From positions 1 to 64,000 of the forward strand of contig CAWEZO010000010.1 in assembly GCA_963813635.1 (NCBI GenBank): a DNA stretch of 64,000 nucleotides, read 5' to 3'. Positions 9,716 to 18,165 of the stretch are shown here, in pieces; position 1 is the stretch's first letter, and each line of letters starts with the position of its first letter. A program made the position numbers and the translations under genes. The notes under the pieces were generated by a model. That model was given only the letters and a program-made list of their open reading frames with translations, searched no databases and was not told the origin of the DNA. This stretch comes from JBBRZM01 sp963813635 (lineage in GTDB: Bacteria > Actinomycetota > Acidimicrobiia > IMCC26256 > JBBRZM01).

Positions 9716-9767
9716 CGTTCACTCGAGGCATTCTCACCAAATAGGTACGGAAATCCTCGAGTAAACG
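9716..9767. repeat. 52-bp palindromic repeat, copy 2
   Basis: Second copy, differing from copy 1 at three positions, one in an arm. It lies 40 bp after the lipoprotein stop and before the convergent receiver-GGDEF gene, so both copies occupy 3' intergenic positions. Confidence 0.85.
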
Positions 9768-9776
9768 AACGCGCGA

Positions 9777-9806
9777 GAGCGCAGGCGCAGGCGCAGGCGC
9801 AGGCTC
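9777..9806. repeat. Hexanucleotide tandem repeat GCGCAG
   Basis: Four perfect and one imperfect unit of GCGCAG directly after the second hairpin repeat, touching the stop of the receiver-GGDEF gene. A short tract prone to slippage; no function evident. Confidence 0.8.
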
Positions 9807-10731
9807 AGGGTTGGTAGGGCGACGTGCGGTTGCGGCCCTCCCGCTTTGCCCGGTACATCGCGGCATCGGCGCGTTTCAGGGTCTCCATGACGTCGAGATC
9901 GCCGGTCAGCGGCAGGTAGCCGACGCTGATCGTGAGCGGCACGAGGGAACTGTCGACTCGGAACGGCACGCGATCGACAGCCGTACGAAGGCGCTCGGCA
10001 GCCGTCTGCGCGTCACCGGCGTGTTGGATGCGGCCAAGCACAACACCGAACTCGTCGCCGCCGAGCCGAGCAAGCAGGTCGCCATCGCGCAGAGTCGCCT
10101 CGAAGCGGCGCGCGAGCTCGATCAGGACGCCGTCGCCCGCGTGATGTCCGTGGGTGTCGTTGATGTTCTTGAATCCATCAATGTCGAAGATCAGCAGACC
10201 CGTTGTTCCCGGCTCGCGACGGGCGTGACCCAGCGCCTGTTCCAGTGTGTGGATGAACAAGGCCCGGTTGGTGAGGCCGGTGAGCTGGTCGTGCGTGGCC
10301 ATGTAGGCCAGCTGCCGTTCGGTGTGCTTGCGCTCGATCGCGTACCGCAGCGAGCGGGTGAGCACGTCGTAGCCGGCGTCACCTTTGATCACGCAGTCCT
10401 GCGCGCCGAGGCGGACGGCATCCATCGCGACGACCTCGTCGTCTTGTCCCGTGAGGACAACGATCGGCGAGTCGCGGATGTGCTCGACCGCGGTGGTGAC
10501 CGTCTCCAATCCGACGCTGTCGGGCAGCGTGAGGTCGAGGAGAACGACATCGAAGCTGCTCTGGGACGCCGCTTGGAGCGCGTCCGAAAGCCGCGAGCGG
10601 GTGGTCAGTGCGAACGACCCCATGCCGGGCTGATGGAAGATCTCCTGCAGCAAGGACGCGTCTGCAGGGTCGTCCTCCACCAGGAGCACCTGAATAGGCT
10701 CGGGCGGACTGAGCAACGGAAGCGAGCTCAT
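9805..10731 (-). CDS. Response regulator with GGDEF domain (diguanylate cyclase)
   Basis: Receiver domain (about 1-130) with acidic pocket VEDD and phospho-acceptor Asp about 66 in VVLLDLTLP, followed by a GGDEF domain opening at THDQLTGLTNRALF. The active-site loop is RLGGDEFGVVL, and RDGD stands five residues before GGDEF, the expected I-site for product inhibition by c-di-GMP. Predicted to make c-di-GMP in response to phosphorylation. Last gene of a three-gene operon with the kinase and single-domain receiver; its ATG overlaps the stop of the receiver gene. Confidence 0.92.
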   Translation of the reverse strand: MSSLPLLSPPEPIQVLLVEDDPADASLLQEIFHQPGMGSFALTTRSRLSDALQAASQSSFDVVLLDLTLPDSVGLETVTTAVEHIRDSPIVVLTGQDDEVVAMDAVRLGAQDCVIKGDAGYDVLTRSLRYAIERKHTERQLAYMATHDQLTGLTNRALFIHTLEQALGHARREPGTTGLLIFDIDGFKNINDTHGHHAGDGVLIELARRFEATLRDGDLLARLGGDEFGVVLGRIQHAGDAQTAAERLRTAVDRVPFRVDSSLVPLTISVGYLPLTGDLDVMETLKRADAAMYRAKREGRNRTSPYQP

Positions 10732-11159
10732 AAGCGGTCCACATCCGTATTCGGAAGCGTGGCGGTCTCGAACCAGAAGCGTTGTATGGCCTCGACAATA
10801 GGCGAAAGCTCGCCGTTCATGGGTTTGGTGATGTAGCAGTTCGCGTAGTTGTGATATGCGAACTCTACGTCGGTGCGTGCATGCGACGACGTGAAGACGA
10901 CCACGGGGATCGATCGAGTTCGTTGGTCACTCTTCATCGCGACCAACACCTCGCTTCCGCTGACGCGCGGCAGGTTGAGGTCCAGAAGCACGAGATCGGG
11001 AACCGGCGCGGTGGTCCAGGGGCCTTCTTGGTCGAGAAAACGCAACGCATCCTCGCCGTCTGTCACCACGGTGATGTCGGCGCCGACATCCGCCTGACGA
11101 AACGCTTCCCGCACGAGGTACACGTCCGCCGGTTCGTCCTCGACCAGAAGTACGTCCAT
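10728..11159 (-). CDS. Single-domain response regulator (Rcp1-like)
   Basis: 143-residue stand-alone receiver of the Rcp1/CheY-like type. Acidic residues VEDEPAD, phospho-acceptor Asp about 60 in LVLLDLNLPR, Thr/Ser in VVFTSSHA and Lys in YITKPM are all present. It lies 1 bp after the histidine kinase and overlaps the receiver-GGDEF gene by 4 bp, suggesting a relay from kinase to this receiver and to the cyclase. Confidence 0.9.
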   Translation of the reverse strand: MDVLLVEDEPADVYLVREAFRQADVGADITVVTDGEDALRFLDQEGPWTTAPVPDLVLLDLNLPRVSGSEVLVAMKSDQRTRSIPVVVFTSSHARTDVEFAYHNYANCYITKPMNGELSPIVEAIQRFWFETATLPNTDVDRL

Positions 11160-11160
11160 C

Positions 11161-12994
11161 TCAGCTCGCTTCCCTCTGACTCAGTTGGTTGACCATAGGC
11201 AGAGAGAACTTGAAGGTCGACCCGTGGCCGCCGGCCGGCTCGACCCAGATCCGGCCGTTGTGGCACTCGATGATCTGCCGGCAGATCGCAAGCCCTATCC
11301 CACTTCCGGCGTATTCCTCGCGAGTATGGAGCCGTTGGAAGATCAGAAAGATTCGTTTCGCGAACTTCGGGTCGATGCCGATGCCGTTGTCTCGAACCGA
11401 CACTACGCACTCCTGCTCGTCGAGGCTCGCTTCCACGACGATCCGGGGTGGCTCGGCCGATCGAAACTTGATTGCGTTGGAGATGAGGTTCTCGAACAGC
11501 CGTGTCATCTGGTCGCCGTCGCAAGGGACGGACGGAAGCGCCGCGCACGTGATCGTCGCATTCGTCTCGGCGATCAACGGAGCAAGATCGGCGGTCGCCC
11601 GTGCGACGATCCCGTCGAGCGACGTCTCGGAGAACGGCTTCGTTTGCGTGCGGACGCGGGAGAACTCGAGCAGGTCGTCGATCAAGGTCTGCATGCGCAA
11701 CGCGCCGTCGCTGATGAACTCGACGTACGTGGTGCCGCGTTCGTCCAGCAGCGATGCGTAGTCACGTTGCAGCAGGTTGACGAAGCCGGCCATCGTTCGC
11801 AGCGGGGCTCGAAGGTCGTGTGACGCCACGTACGCGAACTGCTCGAGCTCGGCGTTTGATTGCGCGAGCTCGTGTGCGTGTTCGGCAAGCGACTGCTCCG
11901 CGTTCGTGCGGTCGAAGATCTCCTTCTCGAGCGCGGCGGTACGTTCGTCGACGCGCTTCTCGAGCGTTTCGTTGAGGAGAGACAGCTCCCGCTCGCTCTT
12001 GCGGACGTCGCGCGTCGCGACCTCGACCGCTCGACGGGCTCGGTCGCGAGATCGCCCGACTGTGAGGACGATCGCGGACGCCGAGCGCGCTGAACGCAAC
12101 ACCGCCGATCAAGACCGACTGCGGGGCGATGCGTTCGGTGGCCGTGGTGAACGAAGAGTCGGTTCGAAAGCGCAGCGTCCACGGACTTCCCAGAACGTTG
12201 ATTCGTTTCGATGCCGTTCTCGAGGTGAGCTGACCGTGCCTTGTGGGCGACGAGGTCACAAGCAGCTGGGCATCGGTGCGATTGCCCGCGTACATCTGGA
12301 CCACGACACCTCGATCGGTGTCGGCAATCGAACGGACGCGTGCCACGAGGCCTGCGAGGGGCACATCGACGGCAACCCACGCGCGCAACGCGGCGCGGCG
12401 AGTCGCGACCTGCGCCGTCGGAAGAGTTGGGTCGTACATCGGAACGTACACGCCGATCTCGCGCGCCGTACGGCTGCGCAACGCGACCGTGGGCTCCCCC
12501 GTGTCGCGCGCAATGCCGAGCGCCTTGCGGACGCGCGGGTCGGTGGAGATGTTCTCGCCGATCTTGTCGCGTGCGCCGTCCTCGGGCCAGCGATACTGCA
12601 CGACGGCCTGCCCGTTGGGCATCACGGGCACGTAGGCCACCACCTTCAACACGATGCCTTCGGTGTTGGGCACCGGGTGTTGCTGTTGCTGTTGCGCCAA
12701 CGCGCCGACGCCCGCCGCGAACCTGCGCTCGCCGTCTCCGAGCAAGCCGTTGACCGCGGGCGCGGCATCGCTGAGCGCCATTGCGGTCTGCGACACTCCC
12801 AGCTCGAAGGCTGTCGATGTGTGACGCACCGCGTCGTTGAACCGCGTCCGCAGGTCGCGATGAATTTGCTGCTGTGTGTAGGAATAGCGCAGGACCGATG
12901 ACGACACGCCGAGCACCAGGAGCCCGACAGCCAGGATCACCGCAGCACTGGGGCGAGCGCGCCCGCCCAACCTCGCAGCCGGTCCCAGCCTCAT
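11161..12994 (-). CDS. Membrane sensor histidine kinase with CHASE-like input domain (one frame change)
   Basis: N-terminal membrane segment (SAAVILAVGLLVLGVSSSVL), then an extracytoplasmic region with CHASE-like features (DPRVRKALGIARDTGEPTVALR), a second membrane segment (SVLIGGVAFSALGVAIVLTVG), a coiled coil (RKSERELSLLNETLEKRVDE), HisKA with FAYVASHDLRAPLRT and HATPase_c with ENLISNAIKF, DNGIGID and GSGIGLAI. The second membrane segment is interrupted by a frame change near 12077; the halves fit exactly if one base is removed, so the gene is probably intact in the organism. CHASE domains sense small extracellular molecules; the ligand is unknown. Confidence 0.88.
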
Positions 12995-13133
12995 GCGGCC
13001 GCCCCACTGACGTTTGGACGAATCAACAACCCGTCAGCGTAATAACGAGCGGCGCGAACTGGAACCCTTACGTACCAAGAAGCGGCAGAACCGCGTCGGG
13101 CGATGCGCGCGTGCTCGGCGCGGCCAACGCGCG

Positions 13134-13664
13134 CTAGCCGCCGGGAAGCGCAGCCAGTACCTCGTCGAGCGGTGCGTGGTCGGCGGTGTGCTCGTCGACG
13201 TGCTCGTAGCGAGCGACATCGCCCGGGCCGACCACGAACGTCGCCCCGAGCTGCGTCACCCGGGCGCCCGACTTGTGCACCCGGAAACCGGCGCGGTGCG
13301 CGCGCCGCGATCCCGGAAAGCTCCGCGGGTTGAACAGGCCCCACGGCGGCACCCGCCGTACTGACGCGTACCTCGCGGCCAACCCGTCGTCGTCAACGAG
13401 CACCGGGAACGGTACGTCCGTATCTTCGACGAACCGGGCGGCGTAGTGCTCGTCACCCGTACCGATCGCGACGACCTCGCCACCGCGACTGGTGATCTCG
13501 TCGTAGTGCTCGCGCAACTGCGCGGCGTGCTCGCGGCAGAGAAGTCAACCGAAGTGGCGCAAGAAGACCAGGATCACCGGCCGCTCGGCCCAGAAGTCGC
13601 CCAGCCGGCGCGGCTCGCCCGACGGGTCGATCAACGACACCGCCGTGAGGCTCTCGAGGTCCAT
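13134..13664 (-). CDS. Peroxiredoxin-like (AhpC-TSA_2/SelU-type) protein with in-frame TGA at the UxxC position: selenoprotein candidate
   Basis: Thioredoxin-fold redox protein of about 176 residues if TGA codon 40 is read as selenocysteine. The N-terminal part (MDLESLTAVSLIDPSGEPRR, then LGDFWAERPVILVFLRHFG) runs in one unbroken frame into TGA, then LLCREHAAQLREHYDEI to the end ALPGG. In this family the motif is FGCxxCRE, and vertebrate SelU has GUxLCRE, so the TGA falls exactly on the first redox cysteine (U40xxC43). No base need be added or removed, unlike the frame breaks elsewhere. A SECIS-like hairpin follows at a suitable distance. Alternatives: a TGC-to-TGA sequence error, or a nonsense mutation. 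No selA, selB or selC is in the window. Confidence 0.6.
13511..13524 (-). promoter_or_regulatory. Candidate bacterial SECIS stem-loop
   Basis: In the mRNA the perfect stem CGCGC/GCGCG encloses a 4-nt loop AGUU. The loop begins 25 nt after the UGA, within the 16-37 nt window described for bacterial SECIS elements, and has G at its second position as the consensus requires. A competing helix (CUGC/GCAG) starts closer to the UGA. High GC makes chance stems common, so this is supporting evidence only. Confidence 0.4.
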
Positions 13665-13737
13665 GTGGTCACGCTATCGCCCCGAACCGCTTGGACGGCT
13701 CGCATCGCACGACGGAGGCGCGGGAAGATGGCCGCGC

Positions 13738-14457
13738 ATGCCCGACCTCGCGCCATTTCCGGACGACTGGACACGCGCGCTCGCGATGGTCGCCCATCCC
13801 GACGACATCGAGTACGGCACCGCCGCTGCGGTCGCTCGCTGGACGGCCGCAGGCAAGTGGGTCGGCTACGTGCTCGCGACGCGTGGCGAAGCCGGCATCG
13901 ACGGGATGGCACCCGCAGAGTGCGCCCGCGTGCGCACCGACGAGGAGCAGCGCAGCGCAGCCGTCGTCGGCGTCGAGACGGTGGAGTTCCTTGATCACCA
14001 CGACGGTGTCATCGAGTACGGCCTCCCGCTTCGGCGCGACTTGGCAGCTGCGATCCGGCGTCACCGGCCCGAAGTGATCGTCTCGATCAACTACCGGCTC
14101 ACCTGGGGTGGCCCGTCGTACAACATGGCCGACCACCGGATTGTCGGGCTCGCGGTGCTCGACGCGGCGCGCGATGCCGGGAACCGGTGGGCGTTCACTG
14201 ACCTGCTCGACGCCGGTCTCGAGCCGTGGTCGGGAGTGCGGCACATCGCGTTCAACGGCTCTCCCGCGGTGACGCACGCCGTCGACGTCACGGGCTTCCT
14301 CGATCGCGGCATCGACTCGCTGCGTGAGCACCGCGCATATCTCGAAGGGCTGGGAGGCGACGTTGATCCTGACGCCTTCCTCCGACCCAATGCGGAGCAA
14401 GTCGGCCGGCAGGTCGGCTGTGAGCATGCGATCGCGTTCGAGGTGTTCCAGCTCTGA
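13738..14457 (+). CDS. LmbE-family (PIG-L) deacetylase
   Basis: Zinc-dependent N-acetyl-sugar deacetylase fold, about 239 residues. Zinc and catalytic motif AHPDDIEYG near the N-terminus and the distal ADHRIVG histidine are present. Relatives include MshB and Mca of mycothiol metabolism and LmbE-type hydrolases; the sequence does not decide the substrate. Start ATG at MPDLAPFPDDWTRAL. Divergent from the peroxiredoxin-like gene, with 73 bp between starts. Confidence 0.85.
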   Translation: MPDLAPFPDDWTRALAMVAHPDDIEYGTAAAVARWTAAGKWVGYVLATRGEAGIDGMAPAECARVRTDEEQRSAAVVGVETVEFLDHHDGVIEYGLPLRRDLAAAIRRHRPEVIVSINYRLTWGGPSYNMADHRIVGLAVLDAARDAGNRWAFTDLLDAGLEPWSGVRHIAFNGSPAVTHAVDVTGFLDRGIDSLREHRAYLEGLGGDVDPDAFLRPNAEQVGRQVGCEHAIAFEVFQL

Positions 14458-14466
14458 GCGATCGTG

Positions 14467-15720
14467 CTACGCGATTCCCAATCGCCGCGCGCACTCGACG
14501 GCGCGGACGCGCACCTCTTCCTCCCCCTCGATCGTGCGGCCACGCATGAGCACACGACCCGCGACCACGGTCGTGTCGACGACCGCACCTGACGCTGCGT
14601 ACACGAGGTTCGCGAGAAGGTTGCCGGGGGCCAGTTCCGGCGCCGCGCCGCGCACGAGCACGAAGTCGGCCGGCTCCCCAACTGCGATGCGGCCCGACTG
14701 GCCGAGTCGCCCTGCGAGGCGTCCCGTCAGCACGTCGAACGCCTCGTGCGCCGGCAGAGCCGCGGGATCACGGGTCGCGTGCTTCTGGAGGAGCGCGAGC
14801 ACCTTGACGTCCTGTAGGAGGTCGAGCGAGTTGTTGGATGCCGCGCCGTCCGTGCCGAGACCGACCGAGACGCCGTGTGCGCGCGCGGCGCGGTAACGAA
14901 ACACTTCCCCGACCGCGAGCTTCAGGTTCGACACCGGGTTGGTCACGATCGTCGCGCCGCGCTCGGCGATGAGCTCGAGCTCCGCGTCGTCGAGCCACAC
15001 CCCGTGGGCCAGCACGGTGCGAGTGGTGAGCAGTCCGACGCGATCGAGGTACGGCACCGTGCGCACCCCGTGCGCGGCAACGCAGTCATCGACTTCCGTC
15101 CGGGTCTCCGCGCAGTGGATGTGCACCGGCACGTCACGTTCCGCCGAAAGCTCGCCGAGAAACGCCAGCGATTCCTCGCTCACCGTGTAGATCGAGTGGG
15201 GACCGAGACACGCAGTGATCAGCGGACCGGTGGCCTCCAACTCGGCGAGGCCGGCCAGCGCCTCGGCGCGCAGGTCGGCGACGCGTGCCGGATCCAAACC
15301 GTCGAGCAGCGGCCGGCTCACTGCGCCTCGGAGCCCGGCGTGCTCGAGCGCACGCGCGACCGCCGGCGCATGCCAGTACATGTCCCACAGGTGCACGGTC
15401 CCTGACCGGATCATCTCGACTGCCGCCAGCCGCGTGCCCCAGTACACGTCATCGTCGGTGAGACGCGCTTCGACGGGCCAGATGCGCGTCTGCAACCACT
15501 CGTCGAGTTGGAGATCGTCGCCGTACCCGCGCAGCAGGGTCATGGCTGCGTGGGTGTGGCCGTTGACGAAACCCGGGAGCAGCACGAGCCCATCGGCGTC
15601 GAACACCTCGTCGTCGGCGCCGGGTTCGAGGCGGGTCCCGAGCTCGGCGATCGAGCCATCCGCCGCTCGCAGGTCGACACGCGCGCCGTCGAACACGGCG
15701 TCACGTACCAGCAGGCTCAC
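14467..15720 (-). CDS. Amidohydrolase, MTA/SAH deaminase-like
   Basis: Metal-dependent deaminase of the ATZ/TRZ group, about 417 residues. Metal ligands are in FVNGHTHAAMTLLRG, PVHIHCAETRTE and LAHGVWLDD, with the catalytic Asp in GLGTDGAASNN. The family deaminates 5'-methylthioadenosine, S-adenosylhomocysteine or 5'-deoxyadenosine. Pairing with the upstream MTA-phosphorylase-like gene through a GTGA overlap supports a role in salvage of SAM-derived nucleosides. Starts at GTG (VSLLVRDAVFDGARVDL). Guanine or cytosine deaminase is less likely given the partner gene. Confidence 0.8.
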   Translation of the reverse strand: MSLLVRDAVFDGARVDLRAADGSIAELGTRLEPGADDEVFDADGLVLLPGFVNGHTHAAMTLLRGYGDDLQLDEWLQTRIWPVEARLTDDDVYWGTRLAAVEMIRSGTVHLWDMYWHAPAVARALEHAGLRGAVSRPLLDGLDPARVADLRAEALAGLAELEATGPLITACLGPHSIYTVSEESLAFLGELSAERDVPVHIHCAETRTEVDDCVAAHGVRTVPYLDRVGLLTTRTVLAHGVWLDDAELELIAERGATIVTNPVSNLKLAVGEVFRYRAARAHGVSVGLGTDGAASNNSLDLLQDVKVLALLQKHATRDPAALPAHEAFDVLTGRLAGRLGQSGRIAVGEPADFVLVRGAAPELAPGNLLANLVYAASGAVVDTTVVAGRVLMRGRTIEGEEEVRVRAVECARRLGIA

Positions 15721-16433
15721 GTCGAGCGATGTTCCAGTGCGGGGAGGACCCGGCCGAGCGCGGCGAGCAGCCGGGGTTGGTTGGCGATGCGACCCGCGTT
15801 GAACTCCTGCAACGTCAGCTGGTGGTCGACGACGCCGTTCGCGAGGTTGTCGACGACGCAGACGGCGGCATACGACAGCCCGAGCTCCCCCACGATGATG
15901 CATTCGGACGCGATGGTCATGCCGACGACGTTGGCGTGTGCCGCGAGGAGCCGGATCTCGGCGGGCGTCTCGAAGCGGGGTCCGATGGTCTGCCAGTACA
16001 CGCCGCCATCGACGAGCCACTCGCCTGCGAGGGCACGCCACACGCCGAGGACCTCGGCCCGCCACGCGGTGTCGAACCCGCGCGCGAGATGGCCGGCCGC
16101 GTCGTGGCTGGGCGGCAGCCCGAGGTGCAACGCGATGTAGTCGTCGGGCGCGACGAACGACCCGACCTCGAGATCGACGTGCAGGGAGCCGACCGAACCG
16201 ATAGCGAGCACACGGTCGCATCCGAGCGCGGCAACCGCGCGCAGATTGGCTGTGTGGTCGATCGCGTGGGCGGCGCGGTACTGGTCGAGTCCGTGGCGTT
16301 GCAGCGCGACGAACTGGCCGGCGTCGGCCACCGTCACCGAGTCGCCCTCGACATCGACGTCGATGCGCGACGCCTCGGCCGCGAAGGCAGACTCCAAGAG
16401 GTTGTGCCCACCGATCAGCGCCAGCCGACTCAC
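15717..16433 (-). CDS. Purine nucleoside phosphorylase family protein (MTA phosphorylase-like)
   Basis: Phosphorolytic cleavage of a purine nucleoside, most likely 5'-methylthioadenosine. 238 residues. Family landmarks: ALIGGHNLLES at the N-terminus in place of GGSG, RAIDHTAN-like AHAIDHTANLRAVAALGCDRV, IGSVGSLHVDL, GPRFETPAEIRLL and VVGMTIASECIIVGELGLSYAAVCVVDN. Starts at GTG (VSRLALIGG). Immediately upstream of, and overlapping, the MTA/SAH deaminase gene. Confidence 0.82.
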   Translation of the reverse strand: MSRLALIGGHNLLESAFAAEASRIDVDVEGDSVTVADAGQFVALQRHGLDQYRAAHAIDHTANLRAVAALGCDRVLAIGSVGSLHVDLEVGSFVAPDDYIALHLGLPPSHDAAGHLARGFDTAWRAEVLGVWRALAGEWLVDGGVYWQTIGPRFETPAEIRLLAAHANVVGMTIASECIIVGELGLSYAAVCVVDNLANGVVDHQLTLQEFNAGRIANQPRLLAALGRVLPALEHRST

Positions 16434-16461
16434 CTCGTGAAGGCTAGGCGCGTCGCCGAGC

Positions 16462-17358
16462 TCAGATCGCGTTGATCGACCGCAGCCGGGTCCGCGGCGC
16501 ACGTCGCGGCGGGGCCGAGCCCGACGCCACCACCAGGCGGATGACGCGCGCCCGTTGCCCGCGGTACGGCTCCAGCAGCTCCAGCATGCGCGCGTCGTCG
16601 GCACGCGCCTCGCCGGCGAGCGTCCATGCGACGAGATGCGGGAAGTGATAGTCACCCACGCTCACGGCGTCGCGATCACCCATCGCGATCACCGCGACCT
16701 TGGCGGCGGTCCACGGCCCGATCCCCGGTAGCGACAACAGCGCCGCCTGCAGCTCGTCGGGCGAGCGTTGGAGAAGCCGCTCGAGTTGTGGCGCGCGCGC
16801 CGAGACGTGTCGAATGACGTCGGCGCGGCGGCGTTCGATGCCGCAGGCATGCAGCGCCCAGTAGGGCGTGGCCGCGAGCGTTTCAGGGCTGGGTGGGAGG
16901 CGCACGCGCGTCGGGCCGGGAGCGGGTTCGCCGAGCCGCCACACCAGTCGCCGCCACGACTCGTGCGCCTCCTCCGATGGCACCTTCTGCTCCAGGATCG
17001 ACGGCACGAGCGCCTCGAACACGGCAGCCGTCCGCCCGATGCGAAGGCCCGGGGCCCGACGCGCGAGGTCGCGCACACTTCGATCGGGTGCATCGAGGGC
17101 GAGCGAAGTGTCGTCGTCGAAGCCGAGAAGATCCGGTACGGCGTCGAGCGCCCACCCGGCGCCGGCTCCCCACGCTTCGGCCTCGACGTGCTCGCCGTCG
17201 AGCCGGAGATGCAGCGCCGCCGGACCTTGCGGCGTGCGCGTCGCACGCCGGCACCCGTGGGTCTCGAATCGCAAGGTCGGGTCGCGGGGCCCGCGGCGGA
17301 CCGGACCGAGCGTCAGGCCGAGGTCGAACGCACCGGGAAGGCGGAAGCGGCGATGCAC
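16462..17358 (-). CDS. DNA-3-methyladenine glycosylase II family (AlkA-like, HhH-GPD)
   Basis: Base-excision repair glycosylase for alkylated purines. About 298 residues from GTG. Helix-hairpin-helix SLPGIGPWTAAKVAVIAMGD followed by the expected catalytic Asp in SVGDYHFPH; the N-terminal LTLGPVRRGPRDPTLRF resembles the AlkA beta domain, and IGRTAAVFEALVPSILEQKV is a typical stretch of the family. Its start overlaps or abuts the remains of the maleylpyruvate-isomerase-family gene. Confidence 0.88.
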   Translation of the reverse strand: MHRRFRLPGAFDLGLTLGPVRRGPRDPTLRFETHGCRRATRTPQGPAALHLRLDGEHVEAEAWGAGAGWALDAVPDLLGFDDDTSLALDAPDRSVRDLARRAPGLRIGRTAAVFEALVPSILEQKVPSEEAHESWRRLVWRLGEPAPGPTRVRLPPSPETLAATPYWALHACGIERRRADVIRHVSARAPQLERLLQRSPDELQAALLSLPGIGPWTAAKVAVIAMGDRDAVSVGDYHFPHLVAWTLAGEARADDARMLELLEPYRGQRARVIRLVVASGSAPPRRAPRTRLRSINAI

Positions 17359-17362
17359 GTTG

Positions 17363-18025
17363 CTACTCGACGAGATCCGTCGCTCGTGGGACGAAGATCC
17401 CCAGCACGACCAACTCGGGGCGGGCATCGCCGGACCACTGGTAGGCGGCGAGCTGCGCGGCGCTTCGACGCCCGCTCATCGCCCGCAGCAGCTCGAAGCG
17501 GCGGGTGCGCAACGCGGCCGCCGGCTCGTCAGGACTCGCCGACAGCACGCCGGCTTCGGTTTCGACCCGGAGCGGGCCCGCACCCGCACCAGCACGGGCG
17601 AGATCCACGAACATGAGCGCCGACTGATCGGCGACGCCGACCGCCAACGGTCGCGGCTCCCGGCTGTCCGGCGCTGAGGGTCGTGCTCATGGGTAACGGT
17701 GTCGAAGCTGAGCTACCGGGCCGGCGAGCGCGGAAAGGAGTCGATCATGCGTCGACGAGCGCACCGACCTGTTGCCATTCGGCCGCCAGCTCCGGACCGC
17801 TCGTGTCACGGCGTGCCGCACCTGGGCCGCCGTCCACGGATCGGTGGCCATCCGTCGAGATTCCCGGCGACGACGTCGGCGCCACACCGGTGACTGCGAG
17901 ACGTGATGTGTCCGCCACGGGGGCGGCGGGCACGCCATCCGAGCCCGGACTCGTCGACGCCGTCACCGGCTCAGGGTCCGCTCCCGGGTGTCGTGGTACA
18001 GCTCCCGCAACTCGCCCACCGCCAT
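17363..18025 (-). pseudogene. Maleylpyruvate isomerase / mycothiol-dependent enzyme family, multiply frame-shifted
   Basis: A DinB-fold protein of the MDMPI family can be pieced together across at least four frame changes. A good ribosome site (GGAGGGG) precedes ATG and MAVGELRELYHDTRERTLSR. Then come DVVAGNLDGW, ATDPWTAAQVRHA, RDTSGPELAAEWQQVGALVDA, LLSALAGPVAQLRHRY and finally VGVADQSALMFVDLARAG and RRFELLRAMSGRRSAAQLAAYQW, the family's C-terminal signature. Such density of breaks in 660 bp, higher than elsewhere outside the island, suggests either real decay or locally poor sequence. A functional enzyme would use mycothiol. Confidence 0.7.
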
Positions 18026-18165
18026 TCCCCTCCAGCTCCTCCGGTTTTGCGCGAAGGATAGGCCGACCGACTCATTCAGCGTTTCGGCCCAACGGTCGAT
18101 AGCACCTTTACGGATGAAGGCGCCGGGGCGGTGCATCCGGAGATAGACCGAAGGAAAGGCACGCT

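Noticed and set aside
9111..9767. The 52-bp repeats as integron attC sites
   Set aside because: The terminal arms do not contain the RYYYAAC/GTTRRRY core pairs, and no integrase or cassette array is present.
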